In this document: positions 49,338 through 59,560 of the stretch, one piece after another
How positions within the stretch are numbered: position 1 is the stretch's first letter
Layout: each line of letters begins with the position of its first letter
Origin: Methanobrevibacter sp. TMH8
GTDB taxonomy: Archaea; Methanobacteriota; Methanobacteria; Methanobacteriales; Methanobacteriaceae
Direction of reading: 5' to 3'
Assembly (NCBI RefSeq): GCF_020148105.1
Contig: NZ_JAHLZE010000037.1
Location: forward strand, 48,895 to 112,894
DNA: 64,000 nucleotides
The notes under the pieces: generated by a model
Seen by the model: only the letters and a program-made list of their open reading frames with translations
What the model was told of the DNA's origin: nothing
The model's database searches: none
Translations under genes and position numbers: made by a program

Positions 49338-50231
49338 ATGAACTTTGAAGGTACGGCTGTAGCTATGATTACACCATTTACAGAAGATAATGAAGTTGAT
49401 GAAGAAGGGTATAGAGAAAATATTAACTTTTTAATTGAAAACGGTGTGGATGGTCTATTAGCTGCAGGAACAACTGGTGAATCAGCTACTATTACTATTC
49501 CTGAACAAAAAAAATTGATAGATATATTGGTTGAAGAAGTTGATGGTAGAGTAGCTACTATAGCTGGTGCAGGAAGTAACTCAACTGGGGATGCATTAGA
49601 ATTGGTTCAATATGCTGAAAGGGCTGGAGCAGACATGGCTCTTGTAATAACTCCTTATTACAATAAACCACAACCACATGGACTTATTGAGCATTATAAA
49701 ACTATGAATAATAATTCAGATATTCCTATTGTTGTTTATAATGTTCCTTCTCGTACTGGTACTGATATTGATGTTGAAACAATAGTTTCTGTAGCTGAAC
49801 TTGATAATGTTGTAGCTATTAAAGAAGCTAATCCTGATTTAGATAAACTTTCTAAAACTCAAAAAACACTTCAAAAAGCTGGTTTAGATGATAAATTTTC
49901 AATCCTTTCTGGAAATGATGATCTAACACTTCCTATGATGTCACTTGGTGCAAAAGGTGTTATTAGTGTAGTAGCTAATGTTGATCCATTAAGAATGAGC
50001 CAGATGGTTAACAATTGCTTAGATGGTAGCTATGAAATAGCCATGGACTTACATTATGAACTTTATGATCTAATGAAAGTATTGTTTATTGAAAGCAATC
50101 CGGTTCCTACTAAAGAAGCTTTAAAAATGTTAAATCGTCCTTCTGGAGATATAAGATTGCCTCTTGCTCCTTTAAAAGATGAAAATAGGATAAAAGTTCA
50201 AAATGTCTTAAAAGACCTAGAACTAATCTGA
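49338..50231 (+). CDS. dapA: 4-hydroxy-tetrahydrodipicolinate synthase
   Basis: DapA condenses pyruvate with aspartate semialdehyde at the branch point to lysine and diaminopimelate-type intermediates. The 297-residue TIM barrel shows [17 protein letters not shown] at the N-terminus, [13 protein letters not shown] with the catalytic Thr pair near 41-53, [13 protein letters not shown] with the catalytic Tyr near 107-119, and the Schiff-base lysine in [11 protein letters not shown] near 162. GGAGG precedes the ATG, a strong start. It lies 170 bp after lysC and is separated from dapB by the Fic gene and repeats. Confidence 0.96.
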   Translation: MNFEGTAVAMITPFTEDNEVDEEGYRENINFLIENGVDGLLAAGTTGESATITIPEQKKLIDILVEEVDGRVATIAGAGSNSTGDALELVQYAERAGADMALVITPYYNKPQPHGLIEHYKTMNNNSDIPIVVYNVPSRTGTDIDVETIVSVAELDNVVAIKEANPDLDKLSKTQKTLQKAGLDDKFSILSGNDDLTLPMMSLGAKGVISVVANVDPLRMSQMVNNCLDGSYEIAMDLHYELYDLMKVLFIESNPVPTKEALKMLNRPSGDIRLPLAPLKDENRIKVQNVLKDLELI

Positions 50232-50454
50232 TTTTTATTATTATATTTTATTATTATATTTTAATTCTTATTTTCTATATTTTATTTTCTATATTTTATT
50301 TTTTATATTTTATTTTTAATTTTAATTCTTATCTTTTAATTTTATTTTTTCCTTTTTTCTCTTTTTTCATATATTTGTTATAGTATTTTATTTTTTATTC
50401 CTAATTTTTTAAAATTTTAGAAGAATATATATGAAAAAAATATAATTATTTCTT

Positions 50455-50492
50455 GAAACTTCGAGATTTTTCTTGAATATCGAAAGATTTTT
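50455..50492. repeat. Inverted-repeat element upstream of the Fic gene
   Basis: The stretch starting GAAACTTCGAGATTTTTC at 50455 recurs nearly unchanged at 51828, just after the Fic gene. Its arms TTCGAGAT and ATATCGAA pair with one mismatch. The copy lies 26-63 bp before the Fic start, where an operator would sit. Confidence 0.8.
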
Positions 50493-50517
50493 ATATTTTA
50501 AAAAAAAATATTATAAT

Positions 50518-51810
50518 ATGATAGAGGTGCCTCCAGAAATAAAGTTAAATAATAAACATATTTCTTATTTTAAAGATAAAAAAATATTTTCATTAGTTAA
50601 ATACATTAACAACAACTATTATTACTGGAATAAAGTTAAATATAAATCTCCAAAAAGTTTGTCTCCTAAAAAACTTTGGAGTATTGTTAAATTAAGTCGA
50701 TTTATTAACTATTCTATACTATCCTTTGGAAAATATAAATTTAATTACTTTATCACTGAGAACTTTTTAGAATTATTACATTACTTTGATATTAATCTTC
50801 GAGAAGATATTTCTCCTTCTGATTTCATTTCTCAAAATGATAAAAAGCATTATTTTATGAATTCTCTTATGGAAGAAGCTATTTCAAGTAGCAAAATTGA
50901 AGGAGCTACCACAACACATAAAATAGCTAAAGAAATGCTACTAAAAGAAACAAAACCAAAAGATTCATCAGAGCAAATGATAATTAATAATTATCATACA
51001 ATTGAATATATTAGAGAAAATAAAGATCAAGATTTAAATTCTGAAAATCTTTTAAAGATTCATAAATTAATTACTAATAAAACTTTAGATAATGATCAAG
51101 AAGAAGGAACTTTCAGAACCAATAATGATATAAATATATTTAATAGGCATTCAAGAGAAGCTGTACATATACCTCCTGATTTTAAAGAAATACCAAATTT
51201 GATTGATGATTTATCTAATTTTTTTAATTCTGATGATAAATCTATTCACCCTATTATTAAAGGAATTATTATTCATTTTATGATTGCTTGGATACACCCA
51301 TTTGTTGATGGAAATGGAAGAACGGCTCGTTCTCTTTTTTATTGGTATATGTTGAAAAATGGTTATGGATTTATTCAATATTTATCAATTTCAAAAATTA
51401 TTGCTAAATCAAAATCTCAATATGAAAAAGCATATCTTTATACTGAAAATGATGATAATGACTTGAATTATTTTATTATATATAATTTAAAAACAATAAA
51501 AAAAGCTTTTAAATCATTTAAAAACTATGTGGGGATAAAAGAAGAGGAAAAAATATCAATTCTTCAAATGATTAATAAATTAGGAGTTAATGAAAGACAA
51601 GGATACTTAATTAAAAAAGTATATGAAAATCCAGATATTGTTTTCACTGTTAAAGAGATTGAAAAGAGATTTTCTGTTTCGAATTTCACAGCAAGAGCTG
51701 ATTTAGCAGGACTTGTAAAAAAAGGTTTTATTGAGCCAATAGCTGTAAATAAAACTAAAAGAATTTATATAAAATCTAAAGATTTTGATAAGTTGGTTAA
51801 TATTAATTAA
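50518..51810 (+). CDS. Fic-family protein with winged-helix C-terminus
   Basis: A 430-residue Fic protein. Such enzymes transfer AMP or related groups from nucleotides onto target hydroxyl groups. The complete active motif HPFVDGNGRTAR is at 260-271 (catalytic His 260), and the autoinhibitory motif SSSKIEG at 123-129 marks the class with an N-terminal inhibitory helix. The C-terminal winged helix (VKEIEKRFSVSNFTARADLAGLVKKG) suggests DNA binding and self-regulation. I start it at ATG 50518; an upstream TTG at 50473 lies inside the repeat element. It sits between dapA and dapB, flanked by related repeats, which suggests insertion into a lysine operon. Confidence 0.9.
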   Translation: MIEVPPEIKLNNKHISYFKDKKIFSLVKYINNNYYYWNKVKYKSPKSLSPKKLWSIVKLSRFINYSILSFGKYKFNYFITENFLELLHYFDINLREDISPSDFISQNDKKHYFMNSLMEEAISSSKIEGATTTHKIAKEMLLKETKPKDSSEQMIINNYHTIEYIRENKDQDLNSENLLKIHKLITNKTLDNDQEEGTFRTNNDINIFNRHSREAVHIPPDFKEIPNLIDDLSNFFNSDDKSIHPIIKGIIIHFMIAWIHPFVDGNGRTARSLFYWYMLKNGYGFIQYLSISKIIAKSKSQYEKAYLYTENDDNDLNYFIIYNLKTIKKAFKSFKNYVGIKEEEKISILQMINKLGVNERQGYLIKKVYENPDIVFTVKEIEKRFSVSNFTARADLAGLVKKGFIEPIAVNKTKRIYIKSKDFDKLVNIN

Positions 51811-51827
51811 ATTTTAATAATGTTAAT

Positions 51828-51940
51828 GAAACTTCGAGATTTTTCTTGAATCTCGAAAGATTTTTTTAGAAAAAATAAAAATATAAATCCGAGATTTTCC
51901 TTGAATCTCGAAAGATTTTTTTAGAAAAAATAAAAATATA
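51828..51940. repeat. Two inverted-repeat units (about 55 bp) after the Fic gene
   Basis: Two copies, 55 bp apart, of a unit with arms TTCGAGAT and ATCTCGAA (first copy perfect 8 bp, second with one change) followed by AAAGATTTTTTTAG. The first resembles a hairpin-plus-T terminator for the Fic gene. The same element lies upstream of the gene at 50455. Confidence 0.85.
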
Positions 51941-52240
51941 AATTTTAACATAGAAGATCTATCGGATTTTTTAGATGAAATAAAAATATAAATTTTAACA
52001 TAGAAGATCTATCGGATTTTTTAGATGAAATAAAAATATAAATTTTAACATAGAAGATTTATCGGATTTTTTAGATGAAATAAAAATATAAATTTTAACA
52101 TAGAAGATTTATCGGATTTTTTAGATGAAATAAAAATATAAATTTTAACATAGAAGATCTATCGGATTTTTTAGATGAAATAAAAATATAAATTTTAACA
52201 TAGAAGATCTATCGGATTTTTTAGATAAAATAAAAATATA
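51941..52240. repeat. Six-copy 50-bp tandem repeat
   Basis: Six head-to-tail 50-bp units start at 51941, 51991, 52041, 52091, 52141 and 52191. They differ only by C/T at one site and a final G/A change. The second half (ATCGGATTTTTTAGATGAAA then TAAAAATATAA) is a variant of the end of the preceding 55-bp units, so both arrays share ancestry. In one frame each unit reads NFNIEDLSDFLDEIKI then stop, but 50 is not a multiple of three and no start is present. The rest of the gap to dapB (52241-52551) is plain A/T-rich DNA. Confidence 0.95.
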
Positions 52241-52551
52241 TAAAATAAATAATATTTATAAATATATTTAATAAAGTTATAATGATATTTGTTATATATT
52301 TTAAAAATTTTTTAATTAAAAAATTATAAATAATTATATAAGTAAATTAAATTATGTAGTTTATTAATTAAGAGATTTTAAAATATTATATTAATAAATT
52401 GAATATAGTATTTTATATAAAAAAATTATATAAAATAATTTATAAATAATTTTAAAATATTATAAAATTTATAATATTTATTATATAAATAAATCATATT
52501 ATAATAATTTATTATTAAAATATTATATAAATAAAAATTAGGAGTTTTTAA

Positions 52552-53373
52552 ATGTTAAAAGTTGCTGTAACTGGAGCTGCTGGAAGAATGGGCTCTGGAA
52601 TTATTAAAAAAATTCTTGAACAAGAAGATATTGAAGTAGTAGCTGCTATTGAAATACCTAATTCTACTCTTGAAGGTAAGGATATTGGGGAAGTTATTGG
52701 TATTGGAAATATAGGTGTTACAACTAATGGTGCTGAAAACCTTGAAAAAGTTTTAAAAGAAACTAAACCAGATGTTTTAGTAGATTTTACTATAGCTAGC
52801 GCTGCATTTGAAACAATAAAAATAGCAACTTCAATCGGTGTTAATGTTATAGTTGGGACAACTGGTTTCACTGATGAACAATCTAGTGAAATAGCTAATA
52901 TTGTTAAAGAAACTAATGTTAAAGCTGTTATTTCTTCAAATATGGCTATTGGTGTAAATGTTTTCTTTAAAGTATTACGTGATTTAGCTCCTATTTTAAA
53001 TGACTTTGATATTGAAATTATTGAAGCTCATCATAATAAAAAGAAAGATGCTCCTTCTGGAACAGCAATGACTGCATTTGAGGTAATAGCTGAAACACTT
53101 AATAGACAAACCAATGAAATAGGTGTTTTTGGAAGAGAAGGAATTGTTGGTGAAAGAACTAAAGAAGAAATAGGGCTTCATGCTATTCGTGGTGGAGATA
53201 TAGTTGGTGATCACACTGTGATGTTTGTTGGTGAGGGAGAACGTTTAGAAATAACTCATAGGGCCCATACAAGAGAAGTTTTCATTGCTGGAGTAATGAG
53301 AGCTTTAAGATTTATAATGAATGGTGAACCTGGCAAAGTCAATGATATGGCTGATGTTTTAGGTATTAAATAA
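52552..53373 (+). CDS. dapB: 4-hydroxy-tetrahydrodipicolinate reductase
   Basis: DapB reduces the DapA product with NAD(P)H on the way to lysine. The 273-residue protein has the Rossmann start VAVTGAAGRMGSGIIKKI, DVLVDFTIASAAFETIKIA, NVIVGTTGFTD near 100-110, the catalytic EAHHNKKKDAPSGTAM near 159-174 and GVFGREGIVGERTKEEIGLHAIRGGDIVGDHTV. The length is normal. AGGAGT precedes the ATG. It ends 17 bp before asd, so the two are one transcription unit. A long repeat-filled spacer separates it from the Fic gene upstream. Confidence 0.96.
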   Translation: MLKVAVTGAAGRMGSGIIKKILEQEDIEVVAAIEIPNSTLEGKDIGEVIGIGNIGVTTNGAENLEKVLKETKPDVLVDFTIASAAFETIKIATSIGVNVIVGTTGFTDEQSSEIANIVKETNVKAVISSNMAIGVNVFFKVLRDLAPILNDFDIEIIEAHHNKKKDAPSGTAMTAFEVIAETLNRQTNEIGVFGREGIVGERTKEEIGLHAIRGGDIVGDHTVMFVGEGERLEITHRAHTREVFIAGVMRALRFIMNGEPGKVNDMADVLGIK

Positions 53374-53390
53374 AAAATTTTGGTGATAAA

Positions 53391-54440
53391 ATGGTAAATG
53401 TAGGAGTACTTGGTGCAACTGGGATGGTAGGACAGAGATTTATTCAGTTATTGGATAAACACCCTGATTTTGATTTAACAGCGTTAGCTGCTTCTTCACG
53501 CTCTGCTGGTAAAAGATATGAAGATGCTACAACATGGTATCTCGATGATGCTATGCCTGAGTCTGTAAAGGATATTGTTGTTAGTGAAACTGATCCTTCT
53601 GCAATTGATAATGATGTGGATATATTATTTTCTTCACTTCCAACTGAGTTTGCAGCAAAAGTAGAACCAAAATTAGCTGAAAATTTTATTGTTGCTTCTA
53701 ATGCAAGTGCTATGAGGATGGAAAAAGATGTTCCTCTTGTTATTCCTGAAGTCAATCCTGAATTTCTTGATATCATAGAAACTCAACAAAAAAATAGAGG
53801 ATGGGATGGATTTATTGTAACTAATCCTAATTGTAGTACTATAGCTCTTACTTTAACTTTAAAACCAATTTATGACAATTATGATATAAATAGAGTTTAT
53901 GTTTCCACAATGCAAGCTGTTTCTGGAGCTGGATATGATGGTGTTCCATCTATGGCTATTGTAGATAATTTAGTTCCATATATTGGTGGTGAAGAAGAAA
54001 AAATGGAAAGTGAAACTCTTCACTTACTTGGAACTCTTGATGGATTAGATGTTACTCCAGCTAACTTTGGATTAACTGCTTCTTGTCATAGGGTAGCTAT
54101 TGTTGATGGCCATACTGAAGCTGTTTTCATTGAATTAGATCAAGATATATCTCTTGATGACATTAAAAATGATATGGCAAACTTCAAATCAATTCCTCAA
54201 GACCTTGATTTATATTCTGCTCCGAAAAACCCTGTAATTATTAAAGAGGAAGATGATAGGCCTCAACCAAGAATGGATAGGAATGCTGATGGTGGAATGG
54301 CAGTAACAGTAGGTAGACTTAGAAAAGATCCTGTATTTAATAATAGTTTTAAATATGTTCTAGTTGGTCATAATACTGTTAGAGGAGCTGCTGGAGCTTC
54401 AATTCTTAATGCAGAATTAATTAATAAAACCATTTTATAG
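53391..54440 (+). CDS. asd: Aspartate-semialdehyde dehydrogenase
   Basis: Asd reduces aspartyl phosphate to aspartate semialdehyde, the shared precursor for lysine, threonine and methionine. The 349-residue protein of the archaeal/fungal type shows [34 protein letters not shown] near 79-88, the catalytic cysteine in [17 protein letters not shown] near 145, [13 protein letters not shown] near 172-184 and [19 protein letters not shown] near 230-248. GGTGAT precedes the ATG with a 4-nt spacer. With lysC, dapA and dapB it completes the upper lysine pathway in this cluster. Confidence 0.96.
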   Translation: MVNVGVLGATGMVGQRFIQLLDKHPDFDLTALAASSRSAGKRYEDATTWYLDDAMPESVKDIVVSETDPSAIDNDVDILFSSLPTEFAAKVEPKLAENFIVASNASAMRMEKDVPLVIPEVNPEFLDIIETQQKNRGWDGFIVTNPNCSTIALTLTLKPIYDNYDINRVYVSTMQAVSGAGYDGVPSMAIVDNLVPYIGGEEEKMESETLHLLGTLDGLDVTPANFGLTASCHRVAIVDGHTEAVFIELDQDISLDDIKNDMANFKSIPQDLDLYSAPKNPVIIKEEDDRPQPRMDRNADGGMAVTVGRLRKDPVFNNSFKYVLVGHNTVRGAAGASILNAELINKTIL

Positions 54441-55004
54441 TTTTAGAGATTAAGTTTTAAATATTAAGTTTAGAGATTATAATGGAATCTATTTATTAAT
54501 TTACACTTGTGTATTAATTTATATTTCATTTTTTATTTTATTTTAATTAATTTTAATTAATTTTAATTTATTTTTATTATAATATTATTCTTATTTTTTA
54601 TAATTTTATTTTCATTTTTTATAATTTCATTTTATTTTATTCTATTTAGATTATATTTTCAATTTATTTTTAATTTTTTTCTTAAATTATTCTTTGTTTT
54701 ATCATTACTAATATTTTATAATCCACTAATTTATACCAATACTTAAATACTAGTAAATCATATAATAGAATAGTATTAAGTTTTTATTCATGAATCATGT
54801 GGGGATTTTAACATGGATATTATTGAAAATCTTAATTTACTATTTAAATAGATATAATTTCTATATATCTTTATAGATTCTATATATTAAATAGGAAATA
54901 ATTAATATTCTATTATTAATTATATTTATTTATCATAAGATATTAGTTGTATAAATATATTTTAAGATTGATTTGAGGATATTTAAGATTGGTTTGGGGA
55001 TATT
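54441..55004. other. Intergenic region upstream of the coiled-coil gene
   Basis: About 560 bp. T-rich sequence after asd is followed by a TATA candidate CTTAAATAC near 54742 and a GTGGGGATTTTAAC ribosome-binding context at 54799 that leads only into a 12-codon frame. The main gene starts at 55005. No stable RNA structure was found. Confidence 0.4.
54813..54851 (+). CDS. Possible 12-residue leader peptide
   Basis: ATG at 54813 opens a frame MDIIENLNLLFK that stops at 54851. It is preceded by GTGGGGATTTTAAC, a ribosome-binding context similar to the GGGGATATT before the gene at 55005. It could be a leader peptide in that gene's 5' region, or the remnant of a lost gene start. Support is only the well-placed purine stretch. 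Confidence 0.25.
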   Translation: MDIIENLNLLFK

Positions 55005-56474
55005 ATGGTAGGAAATGATGAGGATAAGGCTCGTTTACAGAATCTTGTTAAATCTTGTTTATTAGAGATTAATGAGTTGAAAATGAATTTAATGAACCTT
55101 GAAAAGGAAAAAAGTCTCTTAGAAAATGATGATCGGGCTGAAAAACTAGAAATTATCATTAATGAGAAACAAGCAGAGATAGCTAATCTTAAGGTTGATT
55201 TAAATAATTTAGAGACTTCTCTTAATAACAAAGAGAATATAATTCAAACTCAAGAAAACAAAATCAAAGATCTTAGTAATTTCAAAAACTCCTTTGATGA
55301 TATTAAGGTAGCTCTTGAAAAGGATTTAAATAATTTCAAAACCCAAGAACTTAAAGAACATAATGAAAAACTTAAATCCTCATTAGCTACTGTAGTTGAA
55401 AAAGATAAAGAGATAAAATCTCTTATCGATGAAATTAAATCTTATAAAGAGAAAATTAAAGATTTAGAAAATAATATAGCCAGCAAAGATAATCTTTTAG
55501 AACTTCAAAGGGAAATTGATTCTAAAGATAATGAAATAAAAGTTTTAAAAGCAGCTGCTGTTGATGAAGAGGTTCTTAAATCTCTGAAAAAAGAGATTGA
55601 AGGTAAAGATAATAGAATCAAAGAACTTGAAGAAATACAAGCATCTTTTGAAGAAGTTAAAATAGCTTATGAAAATCGTTTAGATGGAAAAGACAAAAGA
55701 ATAGAAGAACTTGAACAAATACAATCTTCTTTTGAAGAAATTAAATCTTCTCTTCAAAATGATATTAAACAATATAGGAGTAAAGAATTAGAAGAAATCA
55801 ATTCTAAACTTCAATCTGCTCTTGATAAAATTTTAGAAAAAGATAATAAAATTAAATCTTTAACTGAAGATCTGGATGATAAAAAACTAGAATTAAGGAA
55901 AATTAAAGATAATAATATTTCTAAAGAAGAATATAATAAATTAAAAGAAGAAATTAATCGTAAAGATACTAAAATTAAAAAATTAGAAGAGATAAAAGGT
56001 TTGTTTTCTGATTTAAATAAAGATCTTTCTAATAAATATCAAGAATCACCAAATTCAGCTTCAAATCAAAGTTCATTAAATAATATCCAAAATAATGTGT
56101 CTAAAACTCAATCTAACGAAATTAAAAAGATTGAAAAAGCTAATAAAAATGAAATAAAAAAATTGAAAAATGAGCTTAAGTCTTGTAAAGAAGTTAATAA
56201 AGAGTTAGAAACAATTAAAAATAATTATAAAAAGCTAACTTCTTCACCAAAAAAAGATTTGACTTCTTTCCAATCTCAAATTTACTATTTAATCCCAGAT
56301 AAACCTATGACTTCTCAAGATATCCATACATATATTCGTGAAATTGCTTTTAAAGATATTTCTTATAATAATATCTCTAATATTATAAAAGGTTTAGAAC
56401 GTAAAGGATATTTAAAACCTGAAGATCCTAAGAATATTCCTGATGGTAATTGGATTAAAACAGATAAAAAATAG
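55005..56474 (+). CDS. Long coiled-coil protein with C-terminal winged-helix-like domain
   Basis: A 489-residue protein with no recognised family. Residues about 10-400 are nearly continuous heptad-like Leu/Ile/Lys/Glu sequence with internal repeats (KDNRIKELEEIQASFEEVK and KDKRIEELEQIQSSFEEIK near 200-250), predicting a long parallel coiled coil. The last 75 residues (SFQSQIYYLIPDKPMTSQDIHTYIREIAFKDISYNNISNIIKGLERKGYL) look like a winged helix. There is no signal peptide, membrane segment or ATPase motif, so it is not an SMC protein. GGGGATATT precedes the ATG. A structural or DNA-bridging role is possible but unsupported. Confidence 0.75.
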   Translation: MVGNDEDKARLQNLVKSCLLEINELKMNLMNLEKEKSLLENDDRAEKLEIIINEKQAEIANLKVDLNNLETSLNNKENIIQTQENKIKDLSNFKNSFDDIKVALEKDLNNFKTQELKEHNEKLKSSLATVVEKDKEIKSLIDEIKSYKEKIKDLENNIASKDNLLELQREIDSKDNEIKVLKAAAVDEEVLKSLKKEIEGKDNRIKELEEIQASFEEVKIAYENRLDGKDKRIEELEQIQSSFEEIKSSLQNDIKQYRSKELEEINSKLQSALDKILEKDNKIKSLTEDLDDKKLELRKIKDNNISKEEYNKLKEEINRKDTKIKKLEEIKGLFSDLNKDLSNKYQESPNSASNQSSLNNIQNNVSKTQSNEIKKIEKANKNEIKKLKNELKSCKEVNKELETIKNNYKKLTSSPKKDLTSFQSQIYYLIPDKPMTSQDIHTYIREIAFKDISYNNISNIIKGLERKGYLKPEDPKNIPDGNWIKTDKK

Positions 56475-56635
56475 AAAATATAAAGTTTTATATTAATTAT
56501 TTTGATTATTTCTTTTTATTTTTCAGCTTTTTACATTTTTATTTTTTTATCTTTTTACTTCTTTACTTTTTTTAACTTATATTTTAACTTTTTTAATCTA
56601 TATAGTTGATTCATTATAATTTATTATTTTTTATT

Positions 56636-57259
56636 TTAATATTCAACAAAAGACCTAACATAAGAAGCTTCTGCATCAATATTCATTGGAATAAAATAAG
56701 AATAATATTTATCTTTTGTTAATTGGTCCATATTAGTTAAGTTTTCAACAATCCAAATATCATTTTTAAGAAACATTTTATGGATATGATTTTGACCTAC
56801 TTTGTCTACTGAACATGTATCAATAGCTATTCCAGAAATTTCACTTTCTATTAATAGTTTAGCTAATTCTTTGGAGATATAAGGATTTTCATTGAAGTAT
56901 ATATCATTGTTCCAATGTTTGAACCATCCTGTGTTTAAAATAGCTATGTTTTCCAGTTGTTTTTCTATTTTAACATCATCAATTTTGATACATTTATTTA
57001 TAATATCAACATCATTTTTCATTTTTATTATACTAGCTTTTCCAACAAGATTTTTAATATCTAAATCAGATACTTTTTTACCATTAGGAATATAATGATA
57101 AGGTGCATCAATATGTGTTCCTGTATGCAATCCTCCACTTATTTTAAAAAGAGAATAATCTTCGTCATTTGTTGTAATTTCTTTTAATCTAAATTCAGGA
57201 TCTCCGGGATAAACATCCATTTTATCTATCATTTTATGGCTTAAATCTATATAATTCAT
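56636..57259 (-). CDS. Cyclase/kynurenine-formamidase-like metal hydrolase
   Basis: A 207-residue protein of the cyclase family (kynurenine formamidase-like fold). The metal-binding signature HxGTHxDxPxH is seen as LHTGTHIDAPYHYI near residues 47-60, after the typical opening YIDLSHKMIDKMDVYPGDPEF. A later GIAIDTCSVDKVGQNHIHKMFLKNDIWIVENLTNMDQL matches the second active-site half. Substrates in the family vary from N-formylkynurenine to isatin, so the reaction is open. The ATG at 57259 follows GGTAAAAAC; a further ATG at 57277 would add six residues. It is convergent with the coiled-coil gene. Confidence 0.85.
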   Translation of the reverse strand: MNYIDLSHKMIDKMDVYPGDPEFRLKEITTNDEDYSLFKISGGLHTGTHIDAPYHYIPNGKKVSDLDIKNLVGKASIIKMKNDVDIINKCIKIDDVKIEKQLENIAILNTGWFKHWNNDIYFNENPYISKELAKLLIESEISGIAIDTCSVDKVGQNHIHKMFLKNDIWIVENLTNMDQLTKDKYYSYFIPMNIDAEASYVRSFVEY

Positions 57260-57937
57260 GTTTTTACCTTTTATCATATTATCATATGATATTTATTGTT
57301 ATTAAATAATATTGATATGTTTTTTATATTATTAAAAATTTTCAAATATAGATATAAAATATAGATATAAAATATTGTATAAAATATTTAAAATTAATAA
57401 AAAAATATTTATTTAAAATACATGATAATAAAAAAATATTATTAATTATTTTGTAAAACTTAAAACTAGTGAAAAATGATATTAAGATAATATTTAACTA
57501 ATATTTAAAAATATTTAAATCCTATATAAATTATGTTATAAAATTAATGAATAATAATTAGTTAATATATTAAAATTAATTTTGTAAATATATTGATTAA
57601 AGATATAAAATAGATAATAAAATAAAATATATATTAAATTAATATTAGTAAAATAGTAAAATTTATATATAACCTCAAACCCACTTTATATTGTGAAATT
57701 TATTAAAATATTAAAATAATAGAAAATTTAATAAATTTTTAATATCTTTTAAATCAGCATTTTTTTTAGAAATTATCTTCTTTTTCCATTAATAATGGCA
57801 TGCTTGTTACAAAAGATATTTTTATTAAATAACTATTAATTGTATTATATATTAATATATAATACACATTAAATGTCTATTAGACATTTAATATTAAATT
57901 TTAAAATAAATAATCTATAAATTATGAGGTGATTTAA
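57260..57937. promoter_or_regulatory. Divergent promoter region of cyclase gene and thermosome 2
   Basis: About 680 bp of A/T-rich DNA without a gene. The thermosome side holds a TATA-like TTATATATTAATATATAA (57845-57862) followed at once by a perfect 25-bp palindrome (57868-57892). A GC-containing stretch with GGCATGCTTG sits at 57797-57806. Confidence 0.55.
57868..57892. promoter_or_regulatory. Perfect palindrome at the thermosome 2 start site (candidate operator)
   Basis: ATTAAATGTCTA (57868-57879) and TAGACATTTAAT (57881-57892) are perfect complements around a single T. The palindrome begins six bases after the likely TATA box and so covers the expected transcription start, the classic place for an archaeal repressor operator. 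As RNA it could not form a good hairpin because the loop is one base. The other thermosome gene (36816) has no equivalent. Confidence 0.6.
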
Positions 57938-59560
57938 ATGGCAAATGGCCAAGGACAACCTATTTTAGTTTTACCAGAAGGTACTAATAGAATTTTAGGC
58001 AGAGATGCTCAAAGAAATAATATTTTAGCTGGAAAAGTTTTAGCTGAAACCGTAAGAACTACACTCGGTCCAAAAGGTATGGACAAAATGCTTGTAGATG
58101 GACTCGGAGATATTGTTGTTACTAATGATGGTGTAACTATCTTAAAAGAGATGGATATCGAACATCCTGCAGCTAAAATGCTTGTAGAAGTAGCTAAAAC
58201 CCAAGAAGATGAAGTAGGGGATGGAACTACTACTGCAGTTATTATTGCTGGAGAACTCCTTAAAAAATCTGAATCCTTATTAGACATGGATATTCACCCA
58301 ACCATCATAGCTATGGGTTACAGACAAGCAGCTGAAAAAGCTCAAGAAATATTAGAAGATATTTCTATTGATGATGTTGGAAAAGATACTTTAGTTAAAG
58401 TAGCTATGACTGCAATGACTGGTAAAGGAACTGAAAAAGCTCGTGAACCATTAGCTAATCTCGTAGTAGAAGCAGTTCAACAAGTAGCTGAAAATGGTGA
58501 AGTCGAATCTGATCATATTAAAATTGAGAAGAAAGAAGGTGCTACTGTAGATGAATCTACCTTAGTTCAAGGTGTAATCATAGACAAAGAAAGAGTACAT
58601 CCTGGAATGCCTAAAGAATTAACTGACGCAAAAATAGCTTTAATCAACTCTCCAATTGAAGTAAAAGAAACTGAAATGGATGCAGAAATCAGTATCACTG
58701 ACCCTGCTCAAATGCAAGCTTTCATTGAACAAGAAGAGAATATGGTTAAAGATATGGTAGCTAAAATCGCAGATTCTGGTGCAGATGTATTATTTGCACA
58801 AAAAGGTATTGATGATTTAGCACAACATTACTTAGCTAAAGAAGGAATCATGGCTGTAAGAAGAGTCAAAAAATCCGATATTGAAAAATTAGCTAAAGCT
58901 ACTGGTGCTACTGTTGTATCTAATATTGATGATTTATCTCCTGAAGATTTAGGTTCTGCTGGAGAAGTAACTGAGAAGAAAATATCTGGCGAAGATATGA
59001 TCTTTGTAGAAAAATGTAAAGAAGCTAAAGCTGTAACTTTACTCGTAAGAGGAAGTACTAAACATGTTGTAGATGAAATCCAAAGAGCTATCGAAGATGC
59101 TATTGGTGTAGTTTCTGCTACTGTTGAAGATGGTAAAGTTGTAGCTGGTGGTGGAGCTCCAGAAATAGAAATGGCAAAAAAATTAAAAGACTATGCTGAA
59201 TCTATTAGTGGAAGAGAACAATTAGCTGTAACTGCATTTGCAGAATCTTTAGAAGTTGTTCCTAAAACTTTAGCTGAAAATGCTGGTCTTGATAGTATTG
59301 ATTCACTAGTGGATCTTAGAGCTTCTCATGAAAACTCTCCTTATATGGGACTAAATGTCTTTGAAGGAAATGTTACTGACATGAAAGAAGCTGGTGTAAT
59401 AGAACCTAAACGTGTTAAAAAACAAGCTATCCAGTCTGCTTCTGAAGCAGCTGAAATGATTTTAAGAATAGATGATGTAATTGCATCTGTTGGCGGTGGC
59501 GCACCTGATATGGGTGGTATGGATCCTGCTGCTATGGGCGGAATGCCTCCTATGATGTAA
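57938..59560 (+). CDS. Thermosome subunit 2 (group II chaperonin)
   Basis: A 540-residue chaperonin subunit, paralogous to the one at 36816. It has [99 protein letters not shown] and a short GGM tail ending GGMPPMM. GAGGTGATTTAA precedes the ATG. Codon use looks more G/C-tolerant (for example ATC and CTC codons) than in most neighbours, as expected for a highly expressed gene. The palindrome at its promoter suggests specific control, perhaps by heat or another stress; that is inference. Confidence 0.96.
   Translation: MANGQGQPILVLPEGTNRILGRDAQRNNILAGKVLAETVRTTLGPKGMDKMLVDGLGDIVVTNDGVTILKEMDIEHPAAKMLVEVAKTQEDEVGDGTTTAVIIAGELLKKSESLLDMDIHPTIIAMGYRQAAEKAQEILEDISIDDVGKDTLVKVAMTAMTGKGTEKAREPLANLVVEAVQQVAENGEVESDHIKIEKKEGATVDESTLVQGVIIDKERVHPGMPKELTDAKIALINSPIEVKETEMDAEISITDPAQMQAFIEQEENMVKDMVAKIADSGADVLFAQKGIDDLAQHYLAKEGIMAVRRVKKSDIEKLAKATGATVVSNIDDLSPEDLGSAGEVTEKKISGEDMIFVEKCKEAKAVTLLVRGSTKHVVDEIQRAIEDAIGVVSATVEDGKVVAGGGAPEIEMAKKLKDYAESISGREQLAVTAFAESLEVVPKTLAENAGLDSIDSLVDLRASHENSPYMGLNVFEGNVTDMKEAGVIEPKRVKKQAIQSASEAAEMILRIDDVIASVGGGAPDMGGMDPAAMGGMPPMM

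Noticed and set aside
51941..52240. CRISPR array
   Set aside because: The 50-bp units are head-to-tail without spacers and no cas gene is in the window.
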